From: Sulfuriferula thiophila
GTDB taxonomy: Bacteria > Pseudomonadota > Gammaproteobacteria > Burkholderiales > Sulfuriferulaceae
Direction: 5' to 3'
Assembly (NCBI RefSeq): GCF_003864975.1
Contig: NZ_BHGL01000007.1
Location: 62,001 to 126,000 of the forward strand
DNA: 64,000 bases
The translations under genes were made by a program, and so were the position numbers. Under the pieces are notes generated by a model, which was not told the DNA's origin, did no database searches, and saw only the letters and a program-made list of their open reading frames with translations. Each line of letters opens with the position of its first letter. Position 1 is the first letter of the stretch. Below are positions 52,713 through 61,571 of the stretch, in pieces.

Positions 52713-53251
52713 GCCGCCTCAGCCAAATCTTGCAATACTCAGATAGCTTTACCCCTTCTGCAAAAGACAAATTTGGTTGTTTTACCAAAACCTACAATTC
52801 TGTTTTTTGTAGATGGATGGACGAAAGTCTTGTGCAAGAATTTGCTGATATTTTGTCTGCTACCTACCTTGTTTTTAAACAAACAGAAAACATCGAACAG
52901 ATCGAAAATAAAAAAATTTTCGGCAAAGTATGTAAAGAAATGGGGGTTAAGCAGCTAAATGGTAGATGGATGACCTGCGACCCATCCTTATCAAACAGCC
53001 AAAGCTTTCAAAGCTTTGCAGATGCAGGCTTTGATGTTGCCGATGAACGCGATAAGTACGAAGAGCCAGCCAACCAATTTGAAGCGCTGGCTGGCGTTAT
53101 AGCCGACCCTAAGAACTTCGCCAGCAGAACGCGGAAAGGAATCCGCAATGCTCAGCTTCAGATCAAAAGGCAGACAGAAAGTCTTGTTGCTTACCATGCT
53201 GGCTCAGCAGACGTGCACGGGCAGCTCGGTTTGTTTGGATTGGGGGTGTGA
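52709..53251 (+). CDS. Hypothetical element protein
   Basis: A 180-residue protein with no domain I recognise. The first 60 residues are polar and aromatic (CFTKTYNSVFCRWMDESLVQ), the middle is acidic, and the end is Gly and Leu rich. Tight coupling with the AlpA gene on one side and the helix-turn-helix gene on the other (stop one base before the next ATG) shows it belongs to a three-gene regulatory or replication unit. Confidence 0.7.
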   Translation: MSRLSQILQYSDSFTPSAKDKFGCFTKTYNSVFCRWMDESLVQEFADILSATYLVFKQTENIEQIENKKIFGKVCKEMGVKQLNGRWMTCDPSLSNSQSFQSFADAGFDVADERDKYEEPANQFEALAGVIADPKNFASRTRKGIRNAQLQIKRQTESLVAYHAGSADVHGQLGLFGLGV

Positions 53252-53252
53252 G

Positions 53253-54161
53253 ATGGCTATTATCAGAGCACCTAGGCCAGATCGTGGCTGGGTTGAAATC
53301 AAAAATGAGACGGCGCGGGACGCGCGCCTAAGTTATCGGGCGAGGGGGGTGCTCATGCGAATTTTAAGCAATTCTGATAACTTTAAGATGGATGCGACAG
53401 ACTTGGCAGCGGAGGCTAAGGAGGGGCGTGGCGCTGTGCTATCCGCGCTCAAAGAATTGCGCGAATTTGGGTACGCTAAACTGGTTAAAACGCAAAATAA
53501 AAAAGGTCACTGGCAATCTGAAACGTTTGTTTTTGATACTCCTCAAAAATTTGATACTCCTCAAAAAATAGAATCAACCGAAGTTCAAAAACCGGATGTC
53601 GGTTCACTGGACGTCGGTTCACCGGATGTCGGTTTTCTCGACGCTTTTAGAAAGACTAATAAAAAAACGAATAGTAAGACTATTAGTAAAACTACAACTA
53701 CCCAGCAACCCGAAAAAAGTAGTAGTAATTTAAATAATACTCAAAATCTGACCATCCCAAAAAACATTGTTGAGCATTCAGCATATATAAACAAGACCAC
53801 ATACGGTTTACAAACAGAAATGGCACAGGATTTGGTGAATGAGTTGAGCGCGGGGGTTTCAGACAATTCAATCAACAATCCGGTCGGCTGGATTTACGTC
53901 ATGTCAAAAAAAGCTAAAAATCCTGGCGGCTTTGTTAAAAGTAAAGCATTGGTTGTAGAGAAAAAAATAGAAAAATTAAAAATGACTGATAGTCAAAAGG
54001 AACAGCGCGAAAAGGCAGACAAACGCGCACAGGAAGCCAAAAAAGTGGAGTTTGATCCAATACTTGGCCCAAAAAACGCATTAAAAATACTTAAAACACC
54101 ACATCAGCTTACAAAAATGGAGGCTGAAGCAGCCCATGTCATCCAGAAAACGAACATTTGA
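53253..54161 (+). CDS. Helix-turn-helix replication-type protein with internal repeats
   Basis: A 302-residue basic protein. The N-terminal 90 residues look like a winged-helix domain of the kind seen in replication or partition proteins of plasmids and integrated elements (LSYRARGVLMRILSNSD, ALKELREFGYAKLV). The middle holds tandem repeats (FDTPQK twice, then DVGS-type units three times) and a Thr/Lys/Asn-rich linker, followed by a charged C-terminal helix. I start at the ATG at 53253, after GGGGGTGTG. A specific replication role is an inference. Confidence 0.7.
   Translation: MAIIRAPRPDRGWVEIKNETARDARLSYRARGVLMRILSNSDNFKMDATDLAAEAKEGRGAVLSALKELREFGYAKLVKTQNKKGHWQSETFVFDTPQKFDTPQKIESTEVQKPDVGSLDVGSPDVGFLDAFRKTNKKTNSKTISKTTTTQQPEKSSSNLNNTQNLTIPKNIVEHSAYINKTTYGLQTEMAQDLVNELSAGVSDNSINNPVGWIYVMSKKAKNPGGFVKSKALVVEKKIEKLKMTDSQKEQREKADKRAQEAKKVEFDPILGPKNALKILKTPHQLTKMEAEAAHVIQKTNI
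53532..53567 (+). repeat. Tandem 18-base repeat, two copies
   Basis: TTTGATACTCCTCAAAAA occurs twice without a mismatch (53532-53549 and 53550-53567). It is in frame and encodes FDTPQK twice, so it varies protein length, not frame. Confidence 0.9.
53591..53635 (+). repeat. Tandem 15-base repeat, three copies
   Basis: ACCGGATGTCGGTTC (53591-53605), ACTGGACGTCGGTTC (53606-53620) and ACCGGATGTCGGTTT (53621-53635) are in frame and encode PDVGS, LDVGS and PDVGF. The copies differ at a few bases, so the expansion is not brand new. Confidence 0.9.
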
Positions 54162-54251
54162 CGGACATGAAAAAGTCGGTCATTTTTGGTGCTTTTTGGA
54201 ATCGTTAAGTGTTAAAATAGCCGTCAATTTTTCAATTTTTCGAAACTGCCC

Positions 54252-54854
54252 ATGAATCAACGCATCGGATATGCACGAATTTCAACGGATGATCAAAACA
54301 TGGACTTGCAACGCGACGCGCTAAAACAGGCTGGGTGCAATATTGTCTATGAGGAAGCCGCCAGCGGGAAAAACGCTATCCGTCCAGAGTTTGAGCAGTG
54401 CCGTAAGGCTTTGCAGGGTGGGGATACGCTTGTAGTGTGGCGGCTGGATAGGCTTGGCCGTTCCCTGCCCGACTTAGTGCGGATCATAGCCGAGCTGGAA
54501 AAAGATGGCATAGGGTTTGAGAGCCTGACAGAGAAGATCGAAACAGGTAGTGCAGCTGGCAAGCTGGTTTTTCATGTGTTTGCCGCCTTGTCTGAATTTG
54601 AAAGAAACCTAATTCGAGAACGTGCACAGGCCGGTTTGGCAGCAGCCCGCGCCCGTGGGCGGTGTGGCGGCAGAAAACCCAAACTCAACGATAAACAGGT
54701 TAGAAAGATCAAGGCACTTTTGCGCGATCCAGATATACAGGTGGCCGACGTAGCCCGTCAGTATGGCGTGTCGCGTACCACTCTTTATAAGCACGTTGGC
54801 GTTGTGTCACCGCGTTTCAGTGGCAATGCAGAACAAAGTGGGTTAGTGGTTTGA
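54252..54854 (+). CDS. Serine recombinase (resolvase/invertase family)
   Basis: Site-specific recombinase of 200 residues. The catalytic Ser is Ser11 in YARISTDDQNMDLQRDAL, the RxxD/RLDRLGRS block lies near 62-72, the long helix (ALSEFERNLIRERAQAGLAAARARGR) follows, and a C-terminal helix-turn-helix (VADVARQYGVSRTTLYKH) binds DNA. It is of the Tn3-resolvase/Pin-invertase size. It stands directly before the methyltransferase gene and could have moved the defence cluster or resolve element dimers. No inverted or res-type repeat pair is clearly visible in the 90 bases upstream. Confidence 0.9.
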   Translation: MNQRIGYARISTDDQNMDLQRDALKQAGCNIVYEEAASGKNAIRPEFEQCRKALQGGDTLVVWRLDRLGRSLPDLVRIIAELEKDGIGFESLTEKIETGSAAGKLVFHVFAALSEFERNLIRERAQAGLAAARARGRCGGRKPKLNDKQVRKIKALLRDPDIQVADVARQYGVSRTTLYKHVGVVSPRFSGNAEQSGLVV

Positions 54855-54888
54855 ATACGCTTGCTAAAAAATAATTATTAAAGGTGAA

Positions 54889-56796
54889 ATGATGGGGCGT
54901 GTCTCGGTTTTGGAAAATCCACAGGATTTAGCTTTAACTCGGCCATTGTTGAAATGGGCAGGTGGAAAGACTCAGCTTTTAGGGGAGATTATCCCTAAAA
55001 TGCCGAAAAAATATGGTCGATTTATCGAGCCTTTTTTTGGTGGTGGTGCATTGTTTTTTGCAGTGCATCCAGCGGGCGGGATTATTGCAGATAGCAACCC
55101 CGAATTGGTTAATCTCTATCGTTCTGTTGCCGCTGATGTTGACGGTGTGATGACCCAGCTTCGCCGCTATGAAAATACTGAAGAGGTGTTTTATGCTGTT
55201 CGTGCATTGGACGTTACAAAATTAACCAATATAGAGGCAGCAGCACGCACCATATTCTTAAATAGAACGTGTTTTAACGGCCTGTACCGGGTCAATAAAT
55301 CAGGTCAATTCAATGTGCCATTTGGACGGTACAAGAACCCCAAAATCATTGATGAGGACGTATTAAAAGCAGCTTCTGTACTACTCAGCAACACCACAAT
55401 CATTTGCGGTGACTACAAGACAGTTTTAAAAGAAAACGCGCAGTCGGGAGACTTCATTTTTCTTGACCCGCCTTATCTTCCTATTTCTGAGTATGCGGAC
55501 TTCAAACGCTACACCAAAGAGCAGTTTTACGAAGAGGATCATGTCGAGCTGGCCGCAGAGGTTAAACGCCTGCATGAATTGGGTTGTTATGTTATTTTGA
55601 CAAACTCGAATCATCCTTTGGTGCATGAGCAGTACCGGAAGTTTGCCGTCGAAGTGGTACAAACAAAGCGGTATATCTCATGCAACGGCAAAGGCCGAAC
55701 TGGCGAGGATGTAATTGTCACTGTCCCACCAAAACCACGTTTTAATCTGCGACTGGTTCCAGCGCCGTTGCCCCCGCAGGCCATGCAATACCCTTCGACC
55801 CGTTATATGGGTTCAAAGAACAAGTTGCTAACTGAAATCTGGGCGGTCGCTTCCCAATTTGAATTTGACACTGCACTAGACCTGTTTTCGGGTTCTGGTG
55901 TGGTGGGCTATATGTTGAAATCTCACGGCAAGGCCGTGGTGAGTAACGACTATATGGCTATGTCAGCGACGTATGCCAAAGCGATGATTGAGAACAATGA
56001 AATCACCTTGCCGCAGGCCGAAGCGTTAGCGTTGCTTGAGCCGAAAAATGCGGTAAATCCTTTTGTCGAGACCAAGTTCAAAGGGCTATATTTCAGCGAT
56101 GACGACAATCGCTTAATTGACATAGTGCGAACCAATATCAAAGCCGTTAAGAACCCGTATAAGCGGGCCATTGCCATGTCGGCATTGATTCGGGCTTGTC
56201 TGAAAAAGCGCCCACGCGGCATTTTTACTTATGTCGGTCATCGTTATGACGACGGGCGTAAAGACTTGCTAATGACGTTCCGTGCGCAGTTTCTTGAGGC
56301 CATTGACATGGTGAATGCTGCTGTATTCGACAATGGCAGGCAGAATAAGGCACGCAATGGTGATGCGATGACAATGCAGAACCGAAAATCTGATTTGGTC
56401 TATATCGACCCACCCTATTATTCGCCCTTATCTGATAACGAATATGTACGCCGCTATCACTTTGTTGAGGGCTTAGCTCGTGACTGGCAAGGTGTAGAGA
56501 TTCAGGAACATACTGTCACTAAGAAATTCAAGTCATACCCGACGCCGTTTTCTTCACGCAAGGGCGCGGCGGAAGCATTCGATATGCTGTTTAAGCGTTT
56601 CCGCGAAAGTGTGCTTGTGGTGTCCTATTCATCCAATAGTCAGCCGACTTTAGATGAAATGGTTGCCATCATGGCGAAACACAAACGCCATGTCGAAGTC
56701 GTGCCCATTGATTACAAGTATTCTTTCGGCAATCAGGCGCACAAGGTGGGCGATAACAAAAATAATGTGCAGGAATATATTTTTGTCGGATATTGA
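54889..56796 (+). CDS. Fused two-domain N6-adenine DNA methyltransferase
   Basis: A 635-residue fusion of two D12-class methyltransferases. Domain 1 has LLKWAGGKTQLL near 23-34, the SAM loop FFGGG at 49-53 and DPPY at 193-196. Domain 2 begins near 300 with YMGSKNKLL, has DLFSGSG at 331-337 and DPPY at 507-510. Both active sites look intact. Each domain would methylate one strand of a non-palindromic site, as in M.FokI, which is built the same way. AAGGTG lies before the ATG at 54889; ATG 54892 is also possible. It is first in an apparent operon with a 67-residue protein and the AlwI-type endonuclease. Confidence 0.93.
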   Translation: MMGRVSVLENPQDLALTRPLLKWAGGKTQLLGEIIPKMPKKYGRFIEPFFGGGALFFAVHPAGGIIADSNPELVNLYRSVAADVDGVMTQLRRYENTEEVFYAVRALDVTKLTNIEAAARTIFLNRTCFNGLYRVNKSGQFNVPFGRYKNPKIIDEDVLKAASVLLSNTTIICGDYKTVLKENAQSGDFIFLDPPYLPISEYADFKRYTKEQFYEEDHVELAAEVKRLHELGCYVILTNSNHPLVHEQYRKFAVEVVQTKRYISCNGKGRTGEDVIVTVPPKPRFNLRLVPAPLPPQAMQYPSTRYMGSKNKLLTEIWAVASQFEFDTALDLFSGSGVVGYMLKSHGKAVVSNDYMAMSATYAKAMIENNEITLPQAEALALLEPKNAVNPFVETKFKGLYFSDDDNRLIDIVRTNIKAVKNPYKRAIAMSALIRACLKKRPRGIFTYVGHRYDDGRKDLLMTFRAQFLEAIDMVNAAVFDNGRQNKARNGDAMTMQNRKSDLVYIDPPYYSPLSDNEYVRRYHFVEGLARDWQGVEIQEHTVTKKFKSYPTPFSSRKGAAEAFDMLFKRFRESVLVVSYSSNSQPTLDEMVAIMAKHKRHVEVVPIDYKYSFGNQAHKVGDNKNNVQEYIFVGY

Positions 56797-56807
56797 GGGG
56801 AAAGTGA

Positions 56808-57011
56808 ATGCTAAATACCAACGATCAAGAAAATGTGCTCAAGTCCAGCCAGACCGCGAATCTTTTAGTGCAAAACTTGCGCGACCTGGTGAAATCGGGC
56901 AATCCTCTGTTGGCTGAAATGGCCTTTGAAATCTTGCAGCAGGCCGTTCAGATCGAGCAGCGATTGAAACGGATCGAGTCGATTACCCGCCTGGAAGAAA
57001 AGACAGAATGA
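56808..57011 (+). CDS. 67-residue protein between methyltransferase and endonuclease
   Basis: Small, mostly alpha-helical protein with heptad-like spacing (SSQTANLLVQNLRDLV, then AEMAFEILQQAVQIEQRLKRI), suggesting a short coiled coil. It has a clear ribosome-binding site (GAGGGGAAAG) and its stop overlaps the endonuclease start as ATGA. It is not a helix-turn-helix C-protein by eye. It may regulate or assist the restriction system, but its function is unknown. Confidence 0.7.
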   Translation: MLNTNDQENVLKSSQTANLLVQNLRDLVKSGNPLLAEMAFEILQQAVQIEQRLKRIESITRLEEKTE

Positions 57012-58720
57012 GGCCGTGGCATTTAGGAAATACGACTGTCCGCAGCCCTTTCCGGTTGCGTGATGGTCTGGTGGCGCTGTCCACGTCATCGCTGCAAGGC
57101 AACTTGCGAGGACAAGAACAGGAAATCGCTTTGCGCCGTTTACTAGGCGAGCACGGCATTGTTGAACTTGGCGAAGATGAAACCTACAGTGTTGGGCGCA
57201 AGTGGCGCTCTGCCCTGAATAAGCTGGGTTTTCTTTATCCAGAAGTGCCGCCCGCCTCTGGTATTCCACAAAGCGAAATCGGCCCCATCGACATGATTAC
57301 GCCGAACGGCTGGCGGCTGATTCGTGCCGATACTGTGCCCGCGATGCAGGAGTGTTTTTTGCGGGCGCTGGCCGCGCATTACATCCCTTCCGCATTGGAA
57401 CGGAAGTTCGATTTTGCAGTATTCTCACCGCTACGGCATACGCTGGCCATCATGCTTGAGCTGGAAAAGCAAACCGGGGAAAGCCGTCTCAATTTTGTTG
57501 AAATGGCGATTGTTGTGCAGCTCACCAGCAACGACGAATCACTGGCTGACATCGTTGCTCAGGTGTTGGCATTGCGTGCGCGGCGACTTGCGTCCCCAAA
57601 CAAACGCAAGTTCGACCGACAGGAGCGCGAAGCAGCCGCAATGCTGCACGGATACGCCGCAGGCACATTCAATGACTATGCCGATACTAATTTACGCTAC
57701 CTCAAAGCGACAGGGCTTGTGCAAAGCAAGGGGCGTGGCCTTTCTCTGGTGCCGGAGAAGCACGTTTTCGTTGAGAAGCTGATTCAGGATACCGGGATTC
57801 CCGACTCTGACCGCTCTTATTTCATCACCTTGTGCAACGGTGCAAAGCTGCCGACTGACAATAAGGATTCAGCACTGGCCGTGCTGGATGACCTATTACA
57901 GCAGCTTGAAAAGCGCGGCATTCCATTTGACGCGACAGGCAAGCCGACGGACACCCCGGCAGATATAGCGATCATTCGTCACCAGATCGAGGGGATTTTG
58001 TCAGAGCGGAACGAAGAAGAATATGCAACTCGGCAAGCGGCAGACTGGGAAGAAATCGCCGCATACATGGAACTCATCATTACCAGAAAAGGTAAAAAGA
58101 CCCTCTCAAATGGCGAGGACATCGAAGTGCCACAGGCCGAAGCACCTGCCTATTTCGAGTGGGTTCTATGGCGTGCCTTCCTTGCCATCAACAGCTTGGA
58201 AAACAAGCCGTATGAGGCAAGGCGCTTTAAGATTGATCAAGACTTTTTGCCCGTTGGCACAGCGCCGGGGAATGGACCTGACTTGATCTTTGAGTTTCAC
58301 GATTTTGTGATCGTGGTTGAAGTAACCTTGACCGACAATTCGCGGCAGGAAGCCGCCGAGGGTGAGCCAGTGCGCCGTCATGTGGCGGATCTTGTTTCCC
58401 ACTATGGGATGAAATCTGGCAAGCCTGTGTATGGGCTATTCATTGCAAATCGCATAGACTCCAACACCGCCGAGACATTCAGAATTGGCGTATGGTTTAC
58501 GCGGACGGATGACAAGATGCGGCTGGACATTATTCCGGTGACACTTGTACAGTTTAAGGCATTTTTTGAAGCCTTGTTCACATCTGGTCGCATTGAAGCT
58601 GGCTTAATTCGTGAGCTGCTCGACCTGTGCGGTGACTTGCGGCCAGCACATGAAGCGCCTGCATGGAAAGGCGAAATTGATCTAGCCATCAACCGACATA
58701 TTGCCGCATTGCTCCAATGA
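57008..58720 (+). CDS. AlwI-family type II restriction endonuclease
   Basis: A 570-residue nuclease of the AlwI/PleI/MlyI-like group. The N-terminus (PWHLGNTTVRSPFRLRDGL and SVGRKWRSALNKLGFLYP) is characteristic. The catalytic core lies near residues 410-445: GNGPDLIFEFHDFVIVVEVTL has PD at 424-425 and E-V-T at 438-440, the PD-(D/E)XK variant used by this family. Such enzymes recognise short asymmetric sites and cut to one side. Specificity cannot be read from sequence. Its start overlaps the small protein gene by four bases, and the methyltransferase upstream is the cognate partner. Confidence 0.88.
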   Translation: MRPWHLGNTTVRSPFRLRDGLVALSTSSLQGNLRGQEQEIALRRLLGEHGIVELGEDETYSVGRKWRSALNKLGFLYPEVPPASGIPQSEIGPIDMITPNGWRLIRADTVPAMQECFLRALAAHYIPSALERKFDFAVFSPLRHTLAIMLELEKQTGESRLNFVEMAIVVQLTSNDESLADIVAQVLALRARRLASPNKRKFDRQEREAAAMLHGYAAGTFNDYADTNLRYLKATGLVQSKGRGLSLVPEKHVFVEKLIQDTGIPDSDRSYFITLCNGAKLPTDNKDSALAVLDDLLQQLEKRGIPFDATGKPTDTPADIAIIRHQIEGILSERNEEEYATRQAADWEEIAAYMELIITRKGKKTLSNGEDIEVPQAEAPAYFEWVLWRAFLAINSLENKPYEARRFKIDQDFLPVGTAPGNGPDLIFEFHDFVIVVEVTLTDNSRQEAAEGEPVRRHVADLVSHYGMKSGKPVYGLFIANRIDSNTAETFRIGVWFTRTDDKMRLDIIPVTLVQFKAFFEALFTSGRIEAGLIRELLDLCGDLRPAHEAPAWKGEIDLAINRHIAALLQ

Positions 58721-58757
58721 CGATCGTGTATCCAATCTCAAAAAAAGGGGAGATGCC

Positions 58758-60605
58758 ATGCAGCTTTCAGCCGTAATTCTTGAAAATTTTCGTGGATACA
58801 AACACAACACTCGTGTCGAGATTGGAGATTTGACCACCTTTATCGGAAAAAACGATGCGGGTAAGTCAACCGTACTTGAAGCACTTGAAATATTCTTCAA
58901 CGATAGCAAGCCAGATCGTGGAGACGCATGCGTACACGGTGCAAATACTATCGTCCGCATAGGCTGCGCCTTTTCTAGCCTGCCTCACTCAATCGTGCTT
59001 GATGCTGCGGCTGAAACTTCGCTTGCAGACGAGTATCTACTTAATAAAAATGGTGAGCTGGAACTAATTAAAGAGTGGGACTGCTCAGCCAAAACCCCGA
59101 AGGAATCTGTATTTTCATCCGCTTGGCATCCAGATAACGCCGACGCCTCAGACCTCCTCACACTCAAAAATGCTGACCTTAAAAGCCGAATAAAAAAACT
59201 AGCGATACCAGAAGCAGATATCAATCTTACGATCAATGGAAGCATGCGACAGGCCATTCGTGACGCGTGCCAACCACTGTCATTCGCACTGAAAATGATT
59301 CCTTTGGACAAAGAAGATGCGAAGAAAATTTGGGATCAAATTAAACCACAGCTTCCTATGTATGCGCTTTTTCGATCTGACCGCCCAAGCCAGGATGGTG
59401 ACGAAGAGGTACAAAACCCACTCAAATTTGCCATCACCCAAGCTCTAAAAGAACTGGAACCAGACCTAAAGAAAATAGAAGAAGCCGTTCGCCAACGGGC
59501 AGAAGATGTAGCCAACCGCACGTTGGCCAAGTTGCACGAAATGGATAGCCGTCTAGCCAGCGAACTCAAACCATTCTTCAAAACAGATCCAAAGTGGGAC
59601 GTTTTCAAATTTGGGTTGGTAGGCGACAATGACATTCCTGTAAACAAGCGTGGCAGCGGGGTTCGACGACTTATTTTATTGAACTTCTTCCGAGCAGAAG
59701 CAGAACGCCGACGCACCGAAAAGGGGGCGTTAAGCGTCATCTATGCAATTGAAGAGCCTGAAACCTCGCAACACCCGGATAATCAAAGACTACTTGTTCA
59801 AGCTCTCAAGGAATTGGCAACAGATACCAATACGCAGGTTCTAGTTACATCCCATACGCCTGGACTCGCTGGACTTCTTCCAAGTGATAGCCTGCGTTAT
59901 GTTTTCAAGGACGATGAAGGCTGCGCAGCAGTAAAAGCATGTGCTGATGATGATTTGACCACGATTGCTAATGAACTCGGTGTATTGCCCGATCGTCGGG
60001 TTCAAGCATTAATTTTCGTAGAGGGAACAAATGACGTTGAGTTCTTTGAACGCATAAGTTCTGTACTCAAACCGCAAATTCCCAGCGTGGTAGACTTACT
60101 TGGCGACAATCGAATAGCACTTGTCCCATTGGGCGGTGGCTCTCTAAAGCAATGGGTTGCCAAGCATTATCTCAGAAATCTGAATCTTCCTGAAATCCAT
60201 ATTTATGACCGAGATGATACTAATCCACCAAAATATCAGCCCGAATGCGACACAGTGAATTCCCGTACAGATGGATCATGGGCGGTCATCACCAGTAAAC
60301 GTGAAATCGAGAACTACTTACATACTGACGCGATTATGGAAAGCTTGAACGTTAATATTAATTTTGGGGACATGTGTGATGTGCCCTTGCTGGTGGCTGA
60401 GGAAATTCACAATACTTCAGGCAGCCCCAAAGCATGGAATGATGTTCTGACCAATCAGAAAGAGTTGGCAGACAAGATAAATCGCGCCAAAAAACGACTG
60501 AATCGTGACGCAACTTCCAAAATGACATATGCACGTCTACAGCAGAGCGATCCTGCTGGCGATGTTATTGGATGGCTGACGAAAATACACACCATGCTTA
60601 CGTGA
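58758..60605 (+). CDS. OLD-family ATPase/TOPRIM nuclease
   Basis: A 615-residue protein of the overcoming-lysogenization-defect family. An ABC-type ATPase half has Walker A GKNDAGKST at 30-38 and the Walker B/signature region EEPETSQHP at about 332-340, with the switch His in VTSHTPGLAGLLP. A TOPRIM half has Glu422 (IFVEGTNDVEFF) and the metal-binding DRDD at 484-487. I start at the ATG at 58758 with AAAGGGGAG before it. OLD proteins protect against phage. No UvrD-like helicase follows, so this is not a Gabija pair. It lies 37 bases after the endonuclease. Confidence 0.9.
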   Translation: MQLSAVILENFRGYKHNTRVEIGDLTTFIGKNDAGKSTVLEALEIFFNDSKPDRGDACVHGANTIVRIGCAFSSLPHSIVLDAAAETSLADEYLLNKNGELELIKEWDCSAKTPKESVFSSAWHPDNADASDLLTLKNADLKSRIKKLAIPEADINLTINGSMRQAIRDACQPLSFALKMIPLDKEDAKKIWDQIKPQLPMYALFRSDRPSQDGDEEVQNPLKFAITQALKELEPDLKKIEEAVRQRAEDVANRTLAKLHEMDSRLASELKPFFKTDPKWDVFKFGLVGDNDIPVNKRGSGVRRLILLNFFRAEAERRRTEKGALSVIYAIEEPETSQHPDNQRLLVQALKELATDTNTQVLVTSHTPGLAGLLPSDSLRYVFKDDEGCAAVKACADDDLTTIANELGVLPDRRVQALIFVEGTNDVEFFERISSVLKPQIPSVVDLLGDNRIALVPLGGGSLKQWVAKHYLRNLNLPEIHIYDRDDTNPPKYQPECDTVNSRTDGSWAVITSKREIENYLHTDAIMESLNVNINFGDMCDVPLLVAEEIHNTSGSPKAWNDVLTNQKELADKINRAKKRLNRDATSKMTYARLQQSDPAGDVIGWLTKIHTMLT

Positions 60606-60645
60606 GCTGTTGGTATTGTTGGGCACCGAGGTACATGTTTTATTT

Positions 60646-60741
60646 CTAGTTCGGTCTCCTCGCTAAATCTTCCGCTGTCGAGTGGTAGTAACGCAGAGCA
60701 TACGCGAGTCTGTGCCCCATGATCTTTGCCAGCTCATACAT
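60646..60741 (-). pseudogene. C-terminal remnant of a tyrosine recombinase (integrase)
   Basis: A 31-codon minus-strand frame starting MYELAKIMGHRLAYALRYYH and ending STAEDLARRPN. It matches the last part of phage-type tyrosine integrases: the GH box (IMGH) and the nucleophile Tyr region (RYYH followed by TAEDLAR). A stop codon lies three codons upstream of the ATG, and the catalytic Arg and HxxR boxes are missing, so only the tail is left. It marks an older integrase gene interrupted or deleted when the defence cluster arrived. Confidence 0.7.
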
Positions 60742-60933
60742 GGGGGGAGATCAAGGCTAGACGGGGAGGCAGCGCCCTCGCCGTCATCGGGCGCATTTTT
60801 AGAGTCATCGCCAGTATCTTTCAGAGCTTAAAGTACAGCCCCAGCACGAGAGGACAAAAGGCACATCCGTAGGTGCTGCCATTCTTCTATGCATTCAATT
60901 TTAACAAGTCACTCCATGAATGCGCATTACTCT
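60742..60933. other. Gap after the OLD gene without an intact gene
   Basis: Beyond the integrase remnant I see no gene. A minus-strand frame overlaps the remnant in another reading frame and is rich in Asp, Gly, Pro and Ser, but it has no recognisable match. The segment looks like scar sequence from an earlier insertion. Confidence 0.4.
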
Positions 60934-61326
60934 TTACTCTTTCTGCCACCCATTTTCAGTTTTAACAAAATCTATTTTGCCTGTGGTCACAACTTTATCA
61001 CCTGCCTTCATTGATAATTGTTTTGTGGTTGGCGTTCCTTCACCAAAATCAACAAACTTTTTAGTGGCTTCGTCATACAGAGCATTGAATGGTTTTTTTG
61101 CCTCAACTTCGGCTTCGTAATAAATAATATATGCAGATTCTCCACCAAAAGAAGACTGTCTCCCATTAACTTTCTTGAAACTATCCATTTTCAAATATGG
61201 TGAGCTTGCATATTTGTCTTCAAGTGTCTTTTTAGCCAATGCCTCGCTAGGAATGTCGTCCCCGCAACCAGCTAAAGTAAGCGTCACCAGCGCAGCCAAA
61301 ATAACTGCTATTCGTTTTTTTATCAT
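60934..61326 (-). CDS. Small lipoprotein of unknown function
   Basis: A 130-residue lipoprotein: signal MIKKRIAVILAALVTLTLAGC with lipobox LAGC, then a soluble domain with a mixed beta pattern (YIIYYEAEVEAKKPF, then KAGDKVVTTGKIDFVKTENGWQKE in pattern). I start at the ATG at 61326; an in-frame start at 61395 would put 23 residues before a standard lipoprotein leader. It could be an entry-exclusion or cargo lipoprotein of the element; the function is unknown. Confidence 0.75.
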   Translation of the reverse strand: MIKKRIAVILAALVTLTLAGCGDDIPSEALAKKTLEDKYASSPYLKMDSFKKVNGRQSSFGGESAYIIYYEAEVEAKKPFNALYDEATKKFVDFGEGTPTTKQLSMKAGDKVVTTGKIDFVKTENGWQKE

Positions 61327-61571
61327 CACCCCACTAAACTCCCTTATCCGATCAAAAAATTCAATTACACGCGCATTGCCATACAACTTGTTCAAAAACT
61401 TCTCGAAATCCGAGACGCTGCATTGTCATCCGAAGACTCGTTTGTTCAGCGACTTTTTCATCAAAGAGGCTATCAAACACCCATTTTAGATGATGCAAGC
61501 TTCCTCACCAGCACCTTCAAGGATTGCTGTCTACGCCAGCCGCAGCCGTTTAAAATCATTCTACTCAATGC

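Noticed and set aside
58758-60605. Gabija-type (GajA-GajB) defence system
   Set aside because: The OLD-family protein resembles GajA in domains, but no UvrD-like helicase gene follows; only the integrase remnant and unrelated small genes do.
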